Source: CAIYZT01 sp947461435 (lineage in GTDB: Bacteria > Pseudomonadota > Alphaproteobacteria > Rhodobacterales > Rhodobacteraceae). From it: a DNA stretch of 64,000 bases. Positions 35,054 to 42,103 of this stretch are shown piece by piece. Position 1 is the first letter of the stretch. Every line of letters starts with the position of its first letter. Location: NCBI GenBank assembly GCA_965284435.1, contig OZ260083.1, forward strand, positions 434,001 through 498,000, given 5' to 3'. The position numbers and the translations under genes were made by a program. Under the pieces are notes generated by a model that searched no databases, had not been told where the DNA came from, and saw only the letters and a list, made by a program, of their open reading frames with translations.

Positions 35054-35069
35054 TTAACCAGTGGTTAAC
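35054..35069 (-). promoter_or_regulatory. CtrA-type binding site upstream of the divL-like gene
   Basis: TTAACCAGTGGTTAAC matches TTAA-N7-TTAAC exactly, and its first 15 bases are a perfect palindrome. It ends 51 bases before the divL-like ATG, a normal position for CtrA control. Confidence 0.6.
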
Positions 35070-35082
35070 GCACCTGTTCTTT

Positions 35083-35121
35083 TCCTGTGATTTTTTGGCC
35101 CCTTGCGCGGAAAGCACAGGA
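35083..35121. other. Inverted repeat between regB and the divL-like gene
   Basis: TCCTGTG (35083-35089) pairs with CACAGGA (35115-35121) across a 25-base loop containing ATTTTTTGG. It lies 30 bases past the regB stop on the minus strand and 80-120 bases before the divL-like start. It could be a weak terminator of regB; the loop is long and no clean U-tract follows. Confidence 0.3.
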
Positions 35122-35151
35122 TTATAGGTGGGTGTCGCCCGATGGGCGTGG

Positions 35152-36552
35152 TCAGCGTGCCACGACCGGATTTTCGCCCAAACCGGTGGAAACAGGTGCC
35201 TCGATATCCTGCCGGTGCCAGCGAATATCGACCACCGCGCCGCCGCGTTCCGGATGAAGGCTGGGCTGCAAATAGGTGCTTGCCGCGTTGCCAAAACTGA
35301 TTTGCGCCCCACTGCGTTCCAAAAGCGTTTTTGCGATGAACAGACCCAAACCCATACCCTCATATCCCGGGCGAAGGGGTTGGGCGACATCACCTTCCAC
35401 CGCAGACCGGCGCGAGCGCAAGAAGGGATCACCGATGCGGCCCAGCATTTGCGGCGGAAACCCGGTGCCATCGTCCATCACCCGCAAGGAAATTGAGGAT
35501 TTATCCCAGCGCGCCTCTACCCAGACTTTGGCGGCGGCAAAATCAACCGCGTTCTGCACAAGATTGCGCAGGCCGTGAATCACCTCGGGGCGGCGCAAGA
35601 CATGGGGCTGACGGTCCTGCGGCGTCTCGTCCTGCGCCACAGAAATCAAGACAAGCTTGCCGCGGTTCATATGGGGTTCGGCGGCCTCGCGGATCACCGC
35701 GATCAAAAGGGCCTGCCGCATATGCAGATCATCCTTTCCCGCCTGCCCCATCGAGCGCAGGATATCGCGGCAACGGTCGGCCTGATCGCGGATCAAACGC
35801 GCATCCTCTTGCAAATCGGGGCGTCCGTCCAACTCGTCGATCATCTCGGTCGAGACCAGCTTCATCGTAGCCAAAGGGGTGCCAAGTTCGTGGGCTGCCG
35901 CAGCCACAACGCCGCCCAGATCTGTCAATTTCTGTTCGCGGGCCAAGGCCATTTGGGCGGCCATCAGGGCATCTTGCATGGCGCGGATTTCTGTGGCGAC
36001 CTTGCGCGAATAGGCACCCAGAAACAGGATGCCCACCACGATGGACAACCAAAAGCCACCTAAAAACAGATCAGGAACGAGAAAGATCTGACCATCTGCC
36101 GATTGCAGCGGAATGTTGAACGGCACAAGCACCGTGACAAACAAGGTGCCCAGCACCCCCACGATGATGGTTGATCGCAGTTCCAGAACGGCGGCGGAAA
36201 TTGTAACGGGCGCAAGGATCAGCAGGGCGAAGGGGTTTGTCAGGCCCCCGGTCAGAAACAGCAGCAACGTCAATTGCACCATGTCATAAACGAGCAGCGT
36301 CAAGGCTTGCGGCTCGCTTAGCCTTTGGCTTTGCGGAAAGACATAGTCGATGAGCATATTGACGGCGACCGACATCGCCACAACCACAAGACAGGCGGCC
36401 ACCGGCAGTTTCAAACCCAAGGCCAAAGAGGCGACCAGAATGGCGACGAGTTGCCCCGAGATTGCCAGCCAACGCAGCAAGGTCAGCGTTTGCAAGCGCA
36501 CCCAATCCGTATGCGTTTCACGAAAAAGCGGCGTCACGGCGGAATTCATCAT
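35152..36552 (-). CDS. regB: Redox sensor histidine kinase RegB/PrrB
   Basis: 466 residues. Six N-terminal membrane helices are followed by a kinase core. The ubiquinone-binding GGLTNPF is at 102-108, the H-box AAAAHELGTPL places the phospho-histidine at 221, and the redox cysteine C261 sits in ADRCRDILRSMG. Glycine-rich ATP motifs DDGTGFPP and GYEGMGLGLF follow. RegB senses the quinone pool and redox state and phosphorylates RegA, controlling photosynthesis, respiration, and carbon and nitrogen fixation genes. It starts ATG-ATG at 36552 and is divergent from senC with 106 bases between, as in Rhodobacter. Confidence 0.95.
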   Translation of the reverse strand: MMNSAVTPLFRETHTDWVRLQTLTLLRWLAISGQLVAILVASLALGLKLPVAACLVVVAMSVAVNMLIDYVFPQSQRLSEPQALTLLVYDMVQLTLLLFLTGGLTNPFALLILAPVTISAAVLELRSTIIVGVLGTLFVTVLVPFNIPLQSADGQIFLVPDLFLGGFWLSIVVGILFLGAYSRKVATEIRAMQDALMAAQMALAREQKLTDLGGVVAAAAHELGTPLATMKLVSTEMIDELDGRPDLQEDARLIRDQADRCRDILRSMGQAGKDDLHMRQALLIAVIREAAEPHMNRGKLVLISVAQDETPQDRQPHVLRRPEVIHGLRNLVQNAVDFAAAKVWVEARWDKSSISLRVMDDGTGFPPQMLGRIGDPFLRSRRSAVEGDVAQPLRPGYEGMGLGLFIAKTLLERSGAQISFGNAASTYLQPSLHPERGGAVVDIRWHRQDIEAPVSTGLGENPVVAR

Positions 36553-36573
36553 GGCGGTTTGTGCGGTCCCTTT

Positions 36574-36601
36574 TCAAAGCGCGCCAAATGTCGCGCTTTG
36601 A
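36574..36601. promoter_or_regulatory. Inverted repeat with RegA-like element between regB and senC
   Basis: TCAAAGCGCG (36574-36583) and CGCGCTTTGA (36592-36601) form a perfect 10-bp inverted repeat with an 8-base spacer. Inside it GCGCC-AAAT-GTCGC resembles the RegA/PrrA target GCGNC-N5-GTCGC, with a four-base spacer. It is 22 bases upstream of regB and about 57 upstream of senC. Confidence 0.5.
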
Positions 36602-36658
36602 GCTCTGTTAACTCTGCCCGTTTCGGAGTTGAATGAAAACAACGAATGGAGAAATGTA

Positions 36659-37267
36659 ATGTCACGTTTTTTGGCCATCTTGGCCGCTGTCGTCGCCGTT
36701 GTCTTCTTGGGGTGGCAATATTGGCTGGGCACCCGAACGGATGAATTCGCGGCCTGCGGCGGCGGTTCAGTGGCGGGCGGAAGCATTGGAGGGGCCGTCG
36801 CCCTTGTGGATGAAAGCGGTGCCCCTGTCACCGAAGCTGATTTGTTCAAGAAACCGGCGCTGGTTTATTTTGGGTACAGCTTTTGTCCCGATGTCTGCCC
36901 CTTGGACAATGTCCGCAATGCCGAGGCGATGGACATTCTAAGTGAACGCGGAATCGAGATTTCAAGTTATTTCATTTCCGTTGATCCGGCGCGCGATACG
37001 CCCGCTGTCATGGCTGAATACACCGATAATATTCATCCCGATCTGGTGGGTTTAACGGGAAGCGCCGAACAGATCGCGGCAGCGGCGGCGGCCTATAAGG
37101 TTGTTTACAGGTCGCACGAAGACGAGGGCGAGTTTTATACGGTGGATCATACAACCTTTACGTATTTGATGTTGCCCGGCGGGAAATTCGCCGACTTCTT
37201 CAAACGGGACGATTCCCCGGATCTGATTGCGGAGCGGACGGCCTGTTTTGTTCAGGCGGCCGGCTGA
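36659..37267 (+). CDS. senC: SenC/PrrC, SCO1-family copper chaperone
   Basis: 202 residues. An N-terminal anchor (FLAILAAVVAVVFLGWQYW) is followed by a thioredoxin-like SCO domain with the copper ligands C76-x3-C80 (GYSFCPDVC) and H164 (VDHTTFTYL). SenC/PrrC helps cytochrome c oxidase assembly, including cbb3 copper insertion, and influences RegB signalling. The ATG at 36659 has GGAG upstream; the frame's earlier ATG at 36629 lies too far from such a site. It heads the senC-regA-hvrA run. Confidence 0.93.
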   Translation: MSRFLAILAAVVAVVFLGWQYWLGTRTDEFAACGGGSVAGGSIGGAVALVDESGAPVTEADLFKKPALVYFGYSFCPDVCPLDNVRNAEAMDILSERGIEISSYFISVDPARDTPAVMAEYTDNIHPDLVGLTGSAEQIAAAAAAYKVVYRSHEDEGEFYTVDHTTFTYLMLPGGKFADFFKRDDSPDLIAERTACFVQAAG

Positions 37268-37331
37268 GATTTGACCAAAGGGTCTTGGCGGCCTACCTTC
37301 AGGAAAGTGAAATAAGACCGGAGTAAATGAA

Positions 37332-37886
37332 GTGGCAGAGTTCGACCCCCAAACTATTGGCACAGATCGCAGCCTTTTGTTGGTCGATGACGATGAGGCG
37401 TTTGTAAAGCGCCTAGCCAAGGCCATGGAAAAGCGTGGATTTATGCCGCAAACCGCGATCAGCGTTGCAGAAGGCAAGGCCGCGGCGCTGGCCCACCCGC
37501 CGGCCTTTGCCGTGGTGGATCTGCGTCTGGAAGACGGCAATGGATTGGATATCGTCGAAGTTTTGCGCAGCCGCCGGCCGGATTGCCGGATTGTCGTCTT
37601 GACGGGATATGGTGCCATTGCCACCGCCGTGGCGGCGGTCAAGATTGGGGCAACGGACTATCTTTCAAAGCCCGCTGATGCCGATGACGTCACAAATGCG
37701 CTTCTCAATCGGGTTGGGGCGAAACCCGTTTTGATGGAAAACCCGATGTCTGCCGACCGCGTGCGCTGGGAGCATATTCAACGCGTTTATGAAATGTGTG
37801 AACGAAATGTTTCTGAAACCGCACGGCAACTTTCAATGCACCGACGCACGCTGCAGAGGATATTGGCAAAGCGAAGCCCAAAATAA
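37332..37886 (+). CDS. regA: Redox response regulator RegA/PrrA
   Basis: 184 residues, the family's normal length. The receiver domain has DDDEAF and the phospho-acceptor D63 in VVDLRLEDG, with T and K switch residues in LTGYGA and YLSKPAD. A short Fis-type helix-turn-helix follows (NVSETARQLSMHRRTLQR, about 153-176). It starts at GTG 37332, with GGAG upstream, because this gives the expected MAEFDPQ... N-terminus. It activates photosynthesis, cbb3 oxidase, hydrogenase and nif-type operons depending on redox. It lies 64 bases after senC. Confidence 0.95.
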   Translation: MAEFDPQTIGTDRSLLLVDDDEAFVKRLAKAMEKRGFMPQTAISVAEGKAAALAHPPAFAVVDLRLEDGNGLDIVEVLRSRRPDCRIVVLTGYGAIATAVAAVKIGATDYLSKPADADDVTNALLNRVGAKPVLMENPMSADRVRWEHIQRVYEMCERNVSETARQLSMHRRTLQRILAKRSPK

Positions 37887-37954
37887 GAGAAATCTTGCGC
37901 AGTTGAATTAATCGGAGTATCTGGGTGGGCATTTGATTTGTTAGGACCCCACTC

Positions 37955-38266
37955 ATGATTTATCTCGACGACCTCTCCCTTAAAGAACTTAAAGATCTGC
38001 ATGGCCGCGTTGGCAAGGCGATTTCAACGTTCAATGACCGTCATCGGCGGGCAGCACTGGCCGAAATCGAAGAAATAGCACGTGCCAAAGGCTTTACGCT
38101 TTCGGAACTTGCTGGCATGTCGGCGCCGCGCAAACGGTCGCCCGCCGTTGCCAAATATGTAAATCCGGCTGATAGTTCAGATACTTGGTCTGGCCGTGGG
38201 CGCAAGCCACGGTGGTTTGTTGCCGCTTTGAAAGCCGGAAAAACACCTGAAGATCTGTCTTTGTGA
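37955..38266 (+). CDS. hvrA: HvrA, H-NS-family nucleoid regulator
   Basis: 103 residues. The N-terminal part (LSLKELKDLHGRVGKAI) is a coiled-coil oligomerisation segment, and the C-terminal TWSGRGRKPRWFVAAL is the H-NS DNA-binding signature. HvrA in R. capsulatus modulates low-light expression of photosynthesis genes and nitrogen-fixation genes. The order regB / senC-regA-hvrA is the same as in Rhodobacter. GGAC-rich upstream sequence gives only a modest ribosome site. Confidence 0.92.
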   Translation: MIYLDDLSLKELKDLHGRVGKAISTFNDRHRRAALAEIEEIARAKGFTLSELAGMSAPRKRSPAVAKYVNPADSSDTWSGRGRKPRWFVAALKAGKTPEDLSL

Positions 38267-38275
38267 TCGCAAAGC

Positions 38276-38319
38276 GGCGGTTTGAAACGGGTCCACCTCC
38301 CTTTTTTCAAACTGCCGCC
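38276..38319. terminator. Hairpin between convergent hvrA and LysR genes
   Basis: GGCGG-TTTGAAA (38276-38287) pairs with TTTCAAA (38305-38311) and CCGCC (38315-38319), with a three-base CTG bulge. The loop ends in a run of T. It overlaps the LysR stop codon and could stop both transcripts. Confidence 0.45.
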
Positions 38320-39182
38320 TTCAACCATTTCATGAATACGGACAATTCTGCACGCTTTGGACCGGGGCGTGTGACAAGGTAATAGGCCAAGCTGTCATCG
38401 TGAATTTCACCCAGCGCCGCCAATGTTCCATTTTCGATGTCATTTTGCACAAGCGCTTCGGCTTCGACATGCAATCCATACCCCTGACGTGCAGCCGATA
38501 GAGCCAATTCTTCTGTTGGTATATAAGAGATATTCATTTCATCCGGTCGCAATCCGAACGACCGCAACCATTGAAGCGCCTCGGGCCAATCGGATTCAAT
38601 GACCCATGGCATGGAGGACATTTCGGCTTTGGTCAAATTGGTGCGGCCATTCAATAAACTGGGGGCCGCTACGATGATGTATTGGGCAGCTGTCAGAAAC
38701 ACCGCGTCCAGACCCGGCCATATGCCATTGCCAAAGCGAATGGCCAGATCCATCGCTTCGCGCCGCAAATCGATCACCCGTTTATCGGGGTGAAGCGATA
38801 GCGGAACCTCGGGGTGGGCGGACCAGAAGGCACCCAGACGCGGCATCAGCCATTGGGCGGCGAAGGCGGGCGTCATGGTGACCTTCAGCGGCGCCCCCGG
38901 ATCTGCGGCGCGCAGTTCTGCCAAGGCCAATTCCATAGTGCGAAAGCCGTCGGCCACGGCGGCGGACAGGCGGGTTCCCTCTGCGGTCAGGGCAAGGCCG
39001 CGTCCGTCGCGATACAGCAACTCGCGGCCCAGATGGCCTTCAAGGGCGCGCACCTGCTGGGCCACGGCGGCATGGGTGACGTTCAACTCTCGTGCCGCCA
39101 CAGAAAAGCTGGAGGTGCGGGCTGCCGCCTCGAATGCCCGAAGAGCGGTCAGCGATGGAAAGCTGCGCCAATCAATCGTCAT
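38307..39182 (-). CDS. LysR-family transcriptional regulator (GcvA-like)
   Basis: 291 residues: an N-terminal winged helix-turn-helix (FPSLTALRAFEAAARTSSFSVAA, abridged, then LNVTHAAVAQQVRALE) and a type-2 substrate-binding effector domain. The N-terminal pattern SLTALRAFEAAAR is the GcvA/AmpR group. The ligand is unknown. The promoter region 39183-39279 separates it from a divergent small ORF, the usual target position for a LysR regulator. It lies between hvrA and the ktr genes and may be an insertion relative to the hvrA-ahcY order. Confidence 0.85.
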   Translation of the reverse strand: MTIDWRSFPSLTALRAFEAAARTSSFSVAARELNVTHAAVAQQVRALEGHLGRELLYRDGRGLALTAEGTRLSAAVADGFRTMELALAELRAADPGAPLKVTMTPAFAAQWLMPRLGAFWSAHPEVPLSLHPDKRVIDLRREAMDLAIRFGNGIWPGLDAVFLTAAQYIIVAAPSLLNGRTNLTKAEMSSMPWVIESDWPEALQWLRSFGLRPDEMNISYIPTEELALSAARQGYGLHVEAEALVQNDIENGTLAALGEIHDDSLAYYLVTRPGPKRAELSVFMKWLKAAV

Positions 39183-39279
39183 TTGTTAGCCAATCTAACA
39201 TATCAAAAGAATCCCTCGCTTGGGAAAGACCCGTTTATCGAATATATCTGGGGCACGGACAATGGAATTGGAGTACGAG

Positions 39280-39375
39280 ATGTTAAGAATTTTTGCAGAT
39301 GCCCTGTTGATCGCTGCGGGCACCTACCGCATTCACGGCGAAGGCAGCCACAAGCGCACAGGCGCTAAATCGTGA
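39280..39375 (+). CDS. Small ORF (31 aa), divergent from the LysR gene
   Basis: MLRIFADALLIAAGTYRIHG and then a basic tail. GGAG lies seven bases before the ATG at 39280; an ATG at 39262 in the same frame is also possible. It has a hydrophobic amphipathic half and a polar, lysine-rich end. It is divergent from the LysR gene, so it could be regulated by it. It overlaps the end of the HD gene on the opposite strand. I do not recognise a family. Confidence 0.35.
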   Translation: MLRIFADALLIAAGTYRIHGEGSHKRTGAKS

Positions 39376-39967
39376 TTTCGGACAGCAACTGCTGCACCCG
39401 TTCGATATAGTCCGCCCGCGTCGCCGCGGGCGGACGCAATTTTATCTGAAGCCCTTTGATCACCTCGGGCATCGGCGCGCCAAACAGTTTGTCCGCCTCG
39501 GCCACGGCAAAGCCGGCGATATGCACCGCCTCAAGCCAAGCGGAAACCTTGTCGGCCTCTTTGATGGCTTTCTTGACCGGAACCGGCAGCACGGCAGGTA
39601 GACCGAACCGCAGATGCACCGCCGCTGTCAGGCGCAGATCCAATTCGCCGTAGCCCGGACCCACAGCAGATTTGACCGGGCTGATCATATCGCCGATCAC
39701 ATATTCCGGCGCGTCATGCAGCATTGCTGCCAGTTGCCAGCGCGGCGTGACAAGTGCCCCGCCCGTTCGGGTAAATATCTGTTCGACAAGCAAGGAATGT
39801 TCCGCAACCGAATAGGCGAAATCGCCCCGGGTTTGGCCGTTCCAGCGCGCCACGAAGGCCAGCCCATGCGCAATGTCTTCAATCTCGATATCCATCGGGG
39901 TTGGATCAAGCAGATCCAGCCTGCGGCCGGACAGCATCCGTTGCCATGCGCGGGGGGGCTTTGTCAT
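39365..39967 (-). CDS. HD-domain phosphohydrolase, YfbR-like
   Basis: 200 residues with an HD metal-binding domain: SVAEHSLLVEQ (first histidine), MLHDAPEYVIGDM (HD pair) and EADKVSAWLEA (last aspartate). The architecture resembles the YfbR 5'-deoxynucleotidases, which dephosphorylate deoxynucleoside monophosphates. The start ATG at 39967 overlaps the ktrA stop by four bases, so it is likely in the ktrBA operon. Confidence 0.78.
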   Translation of the reverse strand: MTKPPRAWQRMLSGRRLDLLDPTPMDIEIEDIAHGLAFVARWNGQTRGDFAYSVAEHSLLVEQIFTRTGGALVTPRWQLAAMLHDAPEYVIGDMISPVKSAVGPGYGELDLRLTAAVHLRFGLPAVLPVPVKKAIKEADKVSAWLEAVHIAGFAVAEADKLFGAPMPEVIKGLQIKLRPPAATRADYIERVQQLLSEITI

Positions 39968-40638
39968 GATGTCCCTGCAAAAGCCTCTATTTGCCGTGTT
40001 GGGCCGGCGACGATCAGAAGATCGCCCTGCAGAACCATGGTGTCAGGCCGCCCATAGGTGAAATCTTCGCCCGGGCGCTTGATGCCGACCACGGTGACAT
40101 TGTGGACGCGACGCAATTCACTTTGGGCGAGCGTCTTGTTCAAGACGTTCCCGGGCGCCCGAATTTTTGCAATGGCAAAATCATCATCAAATTCGATGAA
40201 ATCGATGATCTTGGACGTGACCAGATGCGCGACGCGTTCGCCCATCGTCACCTCGGGGTAGACGACATGATGCGCGCCCGTGCGTTGCAGGATCTTTCCG
40301 TGCCGTTCGGTGACCGCTTTGGCCCAGATATCGGGCACGCCCAGTTCGGACAGCGCAAGAACGGACAAGACCGACGCTTCAAGATCAGATCCGATGGCCA
40401 CAACGCCGTGCGAAAATGAACCCACGTTCAATTGCCGCAGGGTTTCCACGTTCGTTGTGTTCGCCTGCACCACATGGGTCAGGGTGCCAGCCATTTCCTG
40501 CACCAGATCGGCGTTTTCATCCAATCCCAGAACATCGTGCCCCAATTGCGCAAGGCTTTTGGCGACGGCACTGCCGAAACGGCCAAGGCCGATGACCACA
40601 ACGGATTCGGGGGTGGGGGTGAAGGACTTACCCAACAA
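39964..40638 (-). CDS. KtrA-like potassium-channel regulatory (RCK/TrkA) protein
   Basis: About 224 residues: a Rossmann NAD-binding RCK-N domain (VVVIGLGRFGSAVAKSLAQLG, abridged; then DENADLVQEM) and a C-terminal TrkA-C domain (MVLQGDLLIVAGP). It gates the adjacent KtrB-like channel in response to nucleotides. No ATG fits the expected N-terminus. TTG codons at 40638 and 40635 have GAGGAG seven to ten bases upstream, so I use TTG 40638, which overlaps the end of the ktrB-like gene. Confidence 0.82.
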   Translation of the reverse strand: MLGKSFTPTPESVVVIGLGRFGSAVAKSLAQLGHDVLGLDENADLVQEMAGTLTHVVQANTTNVETLRQLNVGSFSHGVVAIGSDLEASVLSVLALSELGVPDIWAKAVTERHGKILQRTGAHHVVYPEVTMGERVAHLVTSKIIDFIEFDDDFAIAKIRAPGNVLNKTLAQSELRRVHNVTVVGIKRPGEDFTYGRPDTMVLQGDLLIVAGPTRQIEAFAGTS

Positions 40639-41950
40639 TCGGACGCTCCTCGGGATAGCGGAAATCGGCACGGCGGTGGCGCAGGGCAAGGCCCGTCGCA
40701 ACCGTTACGATGCCCACGCGGCCAAGATACATCAAGAGAATGATGATCCATTGCGCAGCGGGTGGCAAAGCGCCTGTGATGCCCATGGACAGGCCGACAT
40801 TGCCAAAGGCGCTGATCGCTTCATAGATCAAATGGTTCAAGGGCAAGTCTGTGACGCTGCGCAGCGCCATCGTGGCCCCCATCAGAACGGCCACGGACAG
40901 GGCGGTGACGGTCATCGCCTCGCGCAGGACAGCGGGGGAAATGCGGCGGCGAAACGCAGTTGTATCGGGATCGCCGCGCATCTCGCTCCACAGGGCCAAG
41001 ATCAGGATCATCACCGTTGTCACCTTGATCCCGCCGCCCGTGCCGGCAGACCCTGCGCCGGTCAGCATCAGGGCATAGGTCATCATCATGGTTTGCTCGC
41101 TGAAGGCGCCGTTGTTGAGCGTGTTCAGCCCGCAGGACCGCGTGTTGATGGAATGGAAGAGGGCATTCAAGATCTTTTCCCAAGGGGCCATGCCCCCCAA
41201 GGTTCCGGGATTGGACCATTCGAATACCAACACCCCCAAGGTGCCCAGCACCGTCAATAGGGCAGAGCCCAAAAGGGTAAGTTTCGTATGCAAGGACCAA
41301 TTGGCCCGACGGCCGCGGCGCAGATCGTGCAGAACGGGCAAACCAAGACCGCCAATGACGATGGCAAGCAAGATTGGCACCTGCGCGATGACATCTGACG
41401 AAAACAGCGTATAGCCTGCAGAGTAATTGGAAAAACCGGCGTTGGTGAAGGCCGCGCCAATGTGAAAGGCCGCGTGCCACAGCGCATCGGCAAATGGTTC
41501 CCCGACCGCCATCATGCGCCATGTCAGGACAAGGACGGACAGACCTTCGACCAATAAGGCGGTCTTGAGCACAAAGGTAAGGACCGACCGGACATCGACG
41601 GCGGCGATACCGCGCGCCTCGGCCTGTAACAAAAGCTGACGGCCCAGCCCGATTCTGCGCGAGACGACCATGCCCAAAAGCGTTGCCGCAGACATGATGC
41701 CAAAACCACCCAGATGAAACAGGATGTAAATGATGCCTTGGCCAAAGCCGGTCCAGTAGGTGGCGGTATCCACCGGGGACAGGCCCGTGACACCGACGGC
41801 AGAGGTGGCCACAAACAAGGCGGTCAGAAAGGGCGCGGCCCCCTCGCCGGTCTTGGCAATGGGCAGCATCAGGAAAAAAGTTCCGACCAGAATGACAATC
41901 AGAAACGCCAGCGGTACCAATCGCGCCGGGTTTTTAAGAAAACCCTTCAT
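40628..41950 (-). CDS. KtrB/TrkH-type potassium uptake channel
   Basis: 440 residues of a membrane protein with repeated M1-P-M2 units typical of TrkH/KtrB. Four selectivity-filter-type loops can be seen (SAVGVTGLSP, AFTNAGFSNY, NTRSCGLNT, AFGNVGLSMG). It imports K+ with the adjacent KtrA-like subunit. The start is the ATG at 41950. It is divergent from ahcY, with the structured leader of ahcY between. Confidence 0.88.
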   Translation of the reverse strand: MKGFLKNPARLVPLAFLIVILVGTFFLMLPIAKTGEGAAPFLTALFVATSAVGVTGLSPVDTATYWTGFGQGIIYILFHLGGFGIMSAATLLGMVVSRRIGLGRQLLLQAEARGIAAVDVRSVLTFVLKTALLVEGLSVLVLTWRMMAVGEPFADALWHAAFHIGAAFTNAGFSNYSAGYTLFSSDVIAQVPILLAIVIGGLGLPVLHDLRRGRRANWSLHTKLTLLGSALLTVLGTLGVLVFEWSNPGTLGGMAPWEKILNALFHSINTRSCGLNTLNNGAFSEQTMMMTYALMLTGAGSAGTGGGIKVTTVMILILALWSEMRGDPDTTAFRRRISPAVLREAMTVTALSVAVLMGATMALRSVTDLPLNHLIYEAISAFGNVGLSMGITGALPPAAQWIIILLMYLGRVGIVTVATGLALRHRRADFRYPEERPIVG

Positions 41951-42005
41951 GCAACCCCCAAATTTTCATGATTGATTAGCACCGACGCCCCAAAAAGGCG
42001 AGGTT

Positions 42006-42061
42006 CCATGGGGATGGGACGACCGCAAATATCCCTGCCCATTGCCCGAAGGGCCCCATGG
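42006..42061 (+). promoter_or_regulatory. Nested stem-loop leader upstream of ahcY
   Basis: CCATGGGG (42006-42013) is fully complementary to CCCCATGG (42054-42061), and inside it ATGGG (42014-42018) is complementary to CCCAT (42038-42042). A transcript would fold into a two-part hairpin ending about 42 bases before the ahcY start. It does not look like the known SAH riboswitch consensus. Confidence 0.35.
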
Positions 42062-42103
42062 TGCTAGATGCACCCCAAATTCACGAGGATGCGAGCAAGA
42101 AAC

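Noticed and set aside
40639..40701. Upstream extension of the KtrA-like protein to 40701
   Set aside because: The extra residues do not resemble KtrA and lie deep in the ktrB-like gene; TTG at 40638 has a proper ribosome site.
42006..42061. SAH riboswitch before ahcY
   Set aside because: The conserved pseudoknot sequence of the known class is not visible; only nested inverted repeats are.
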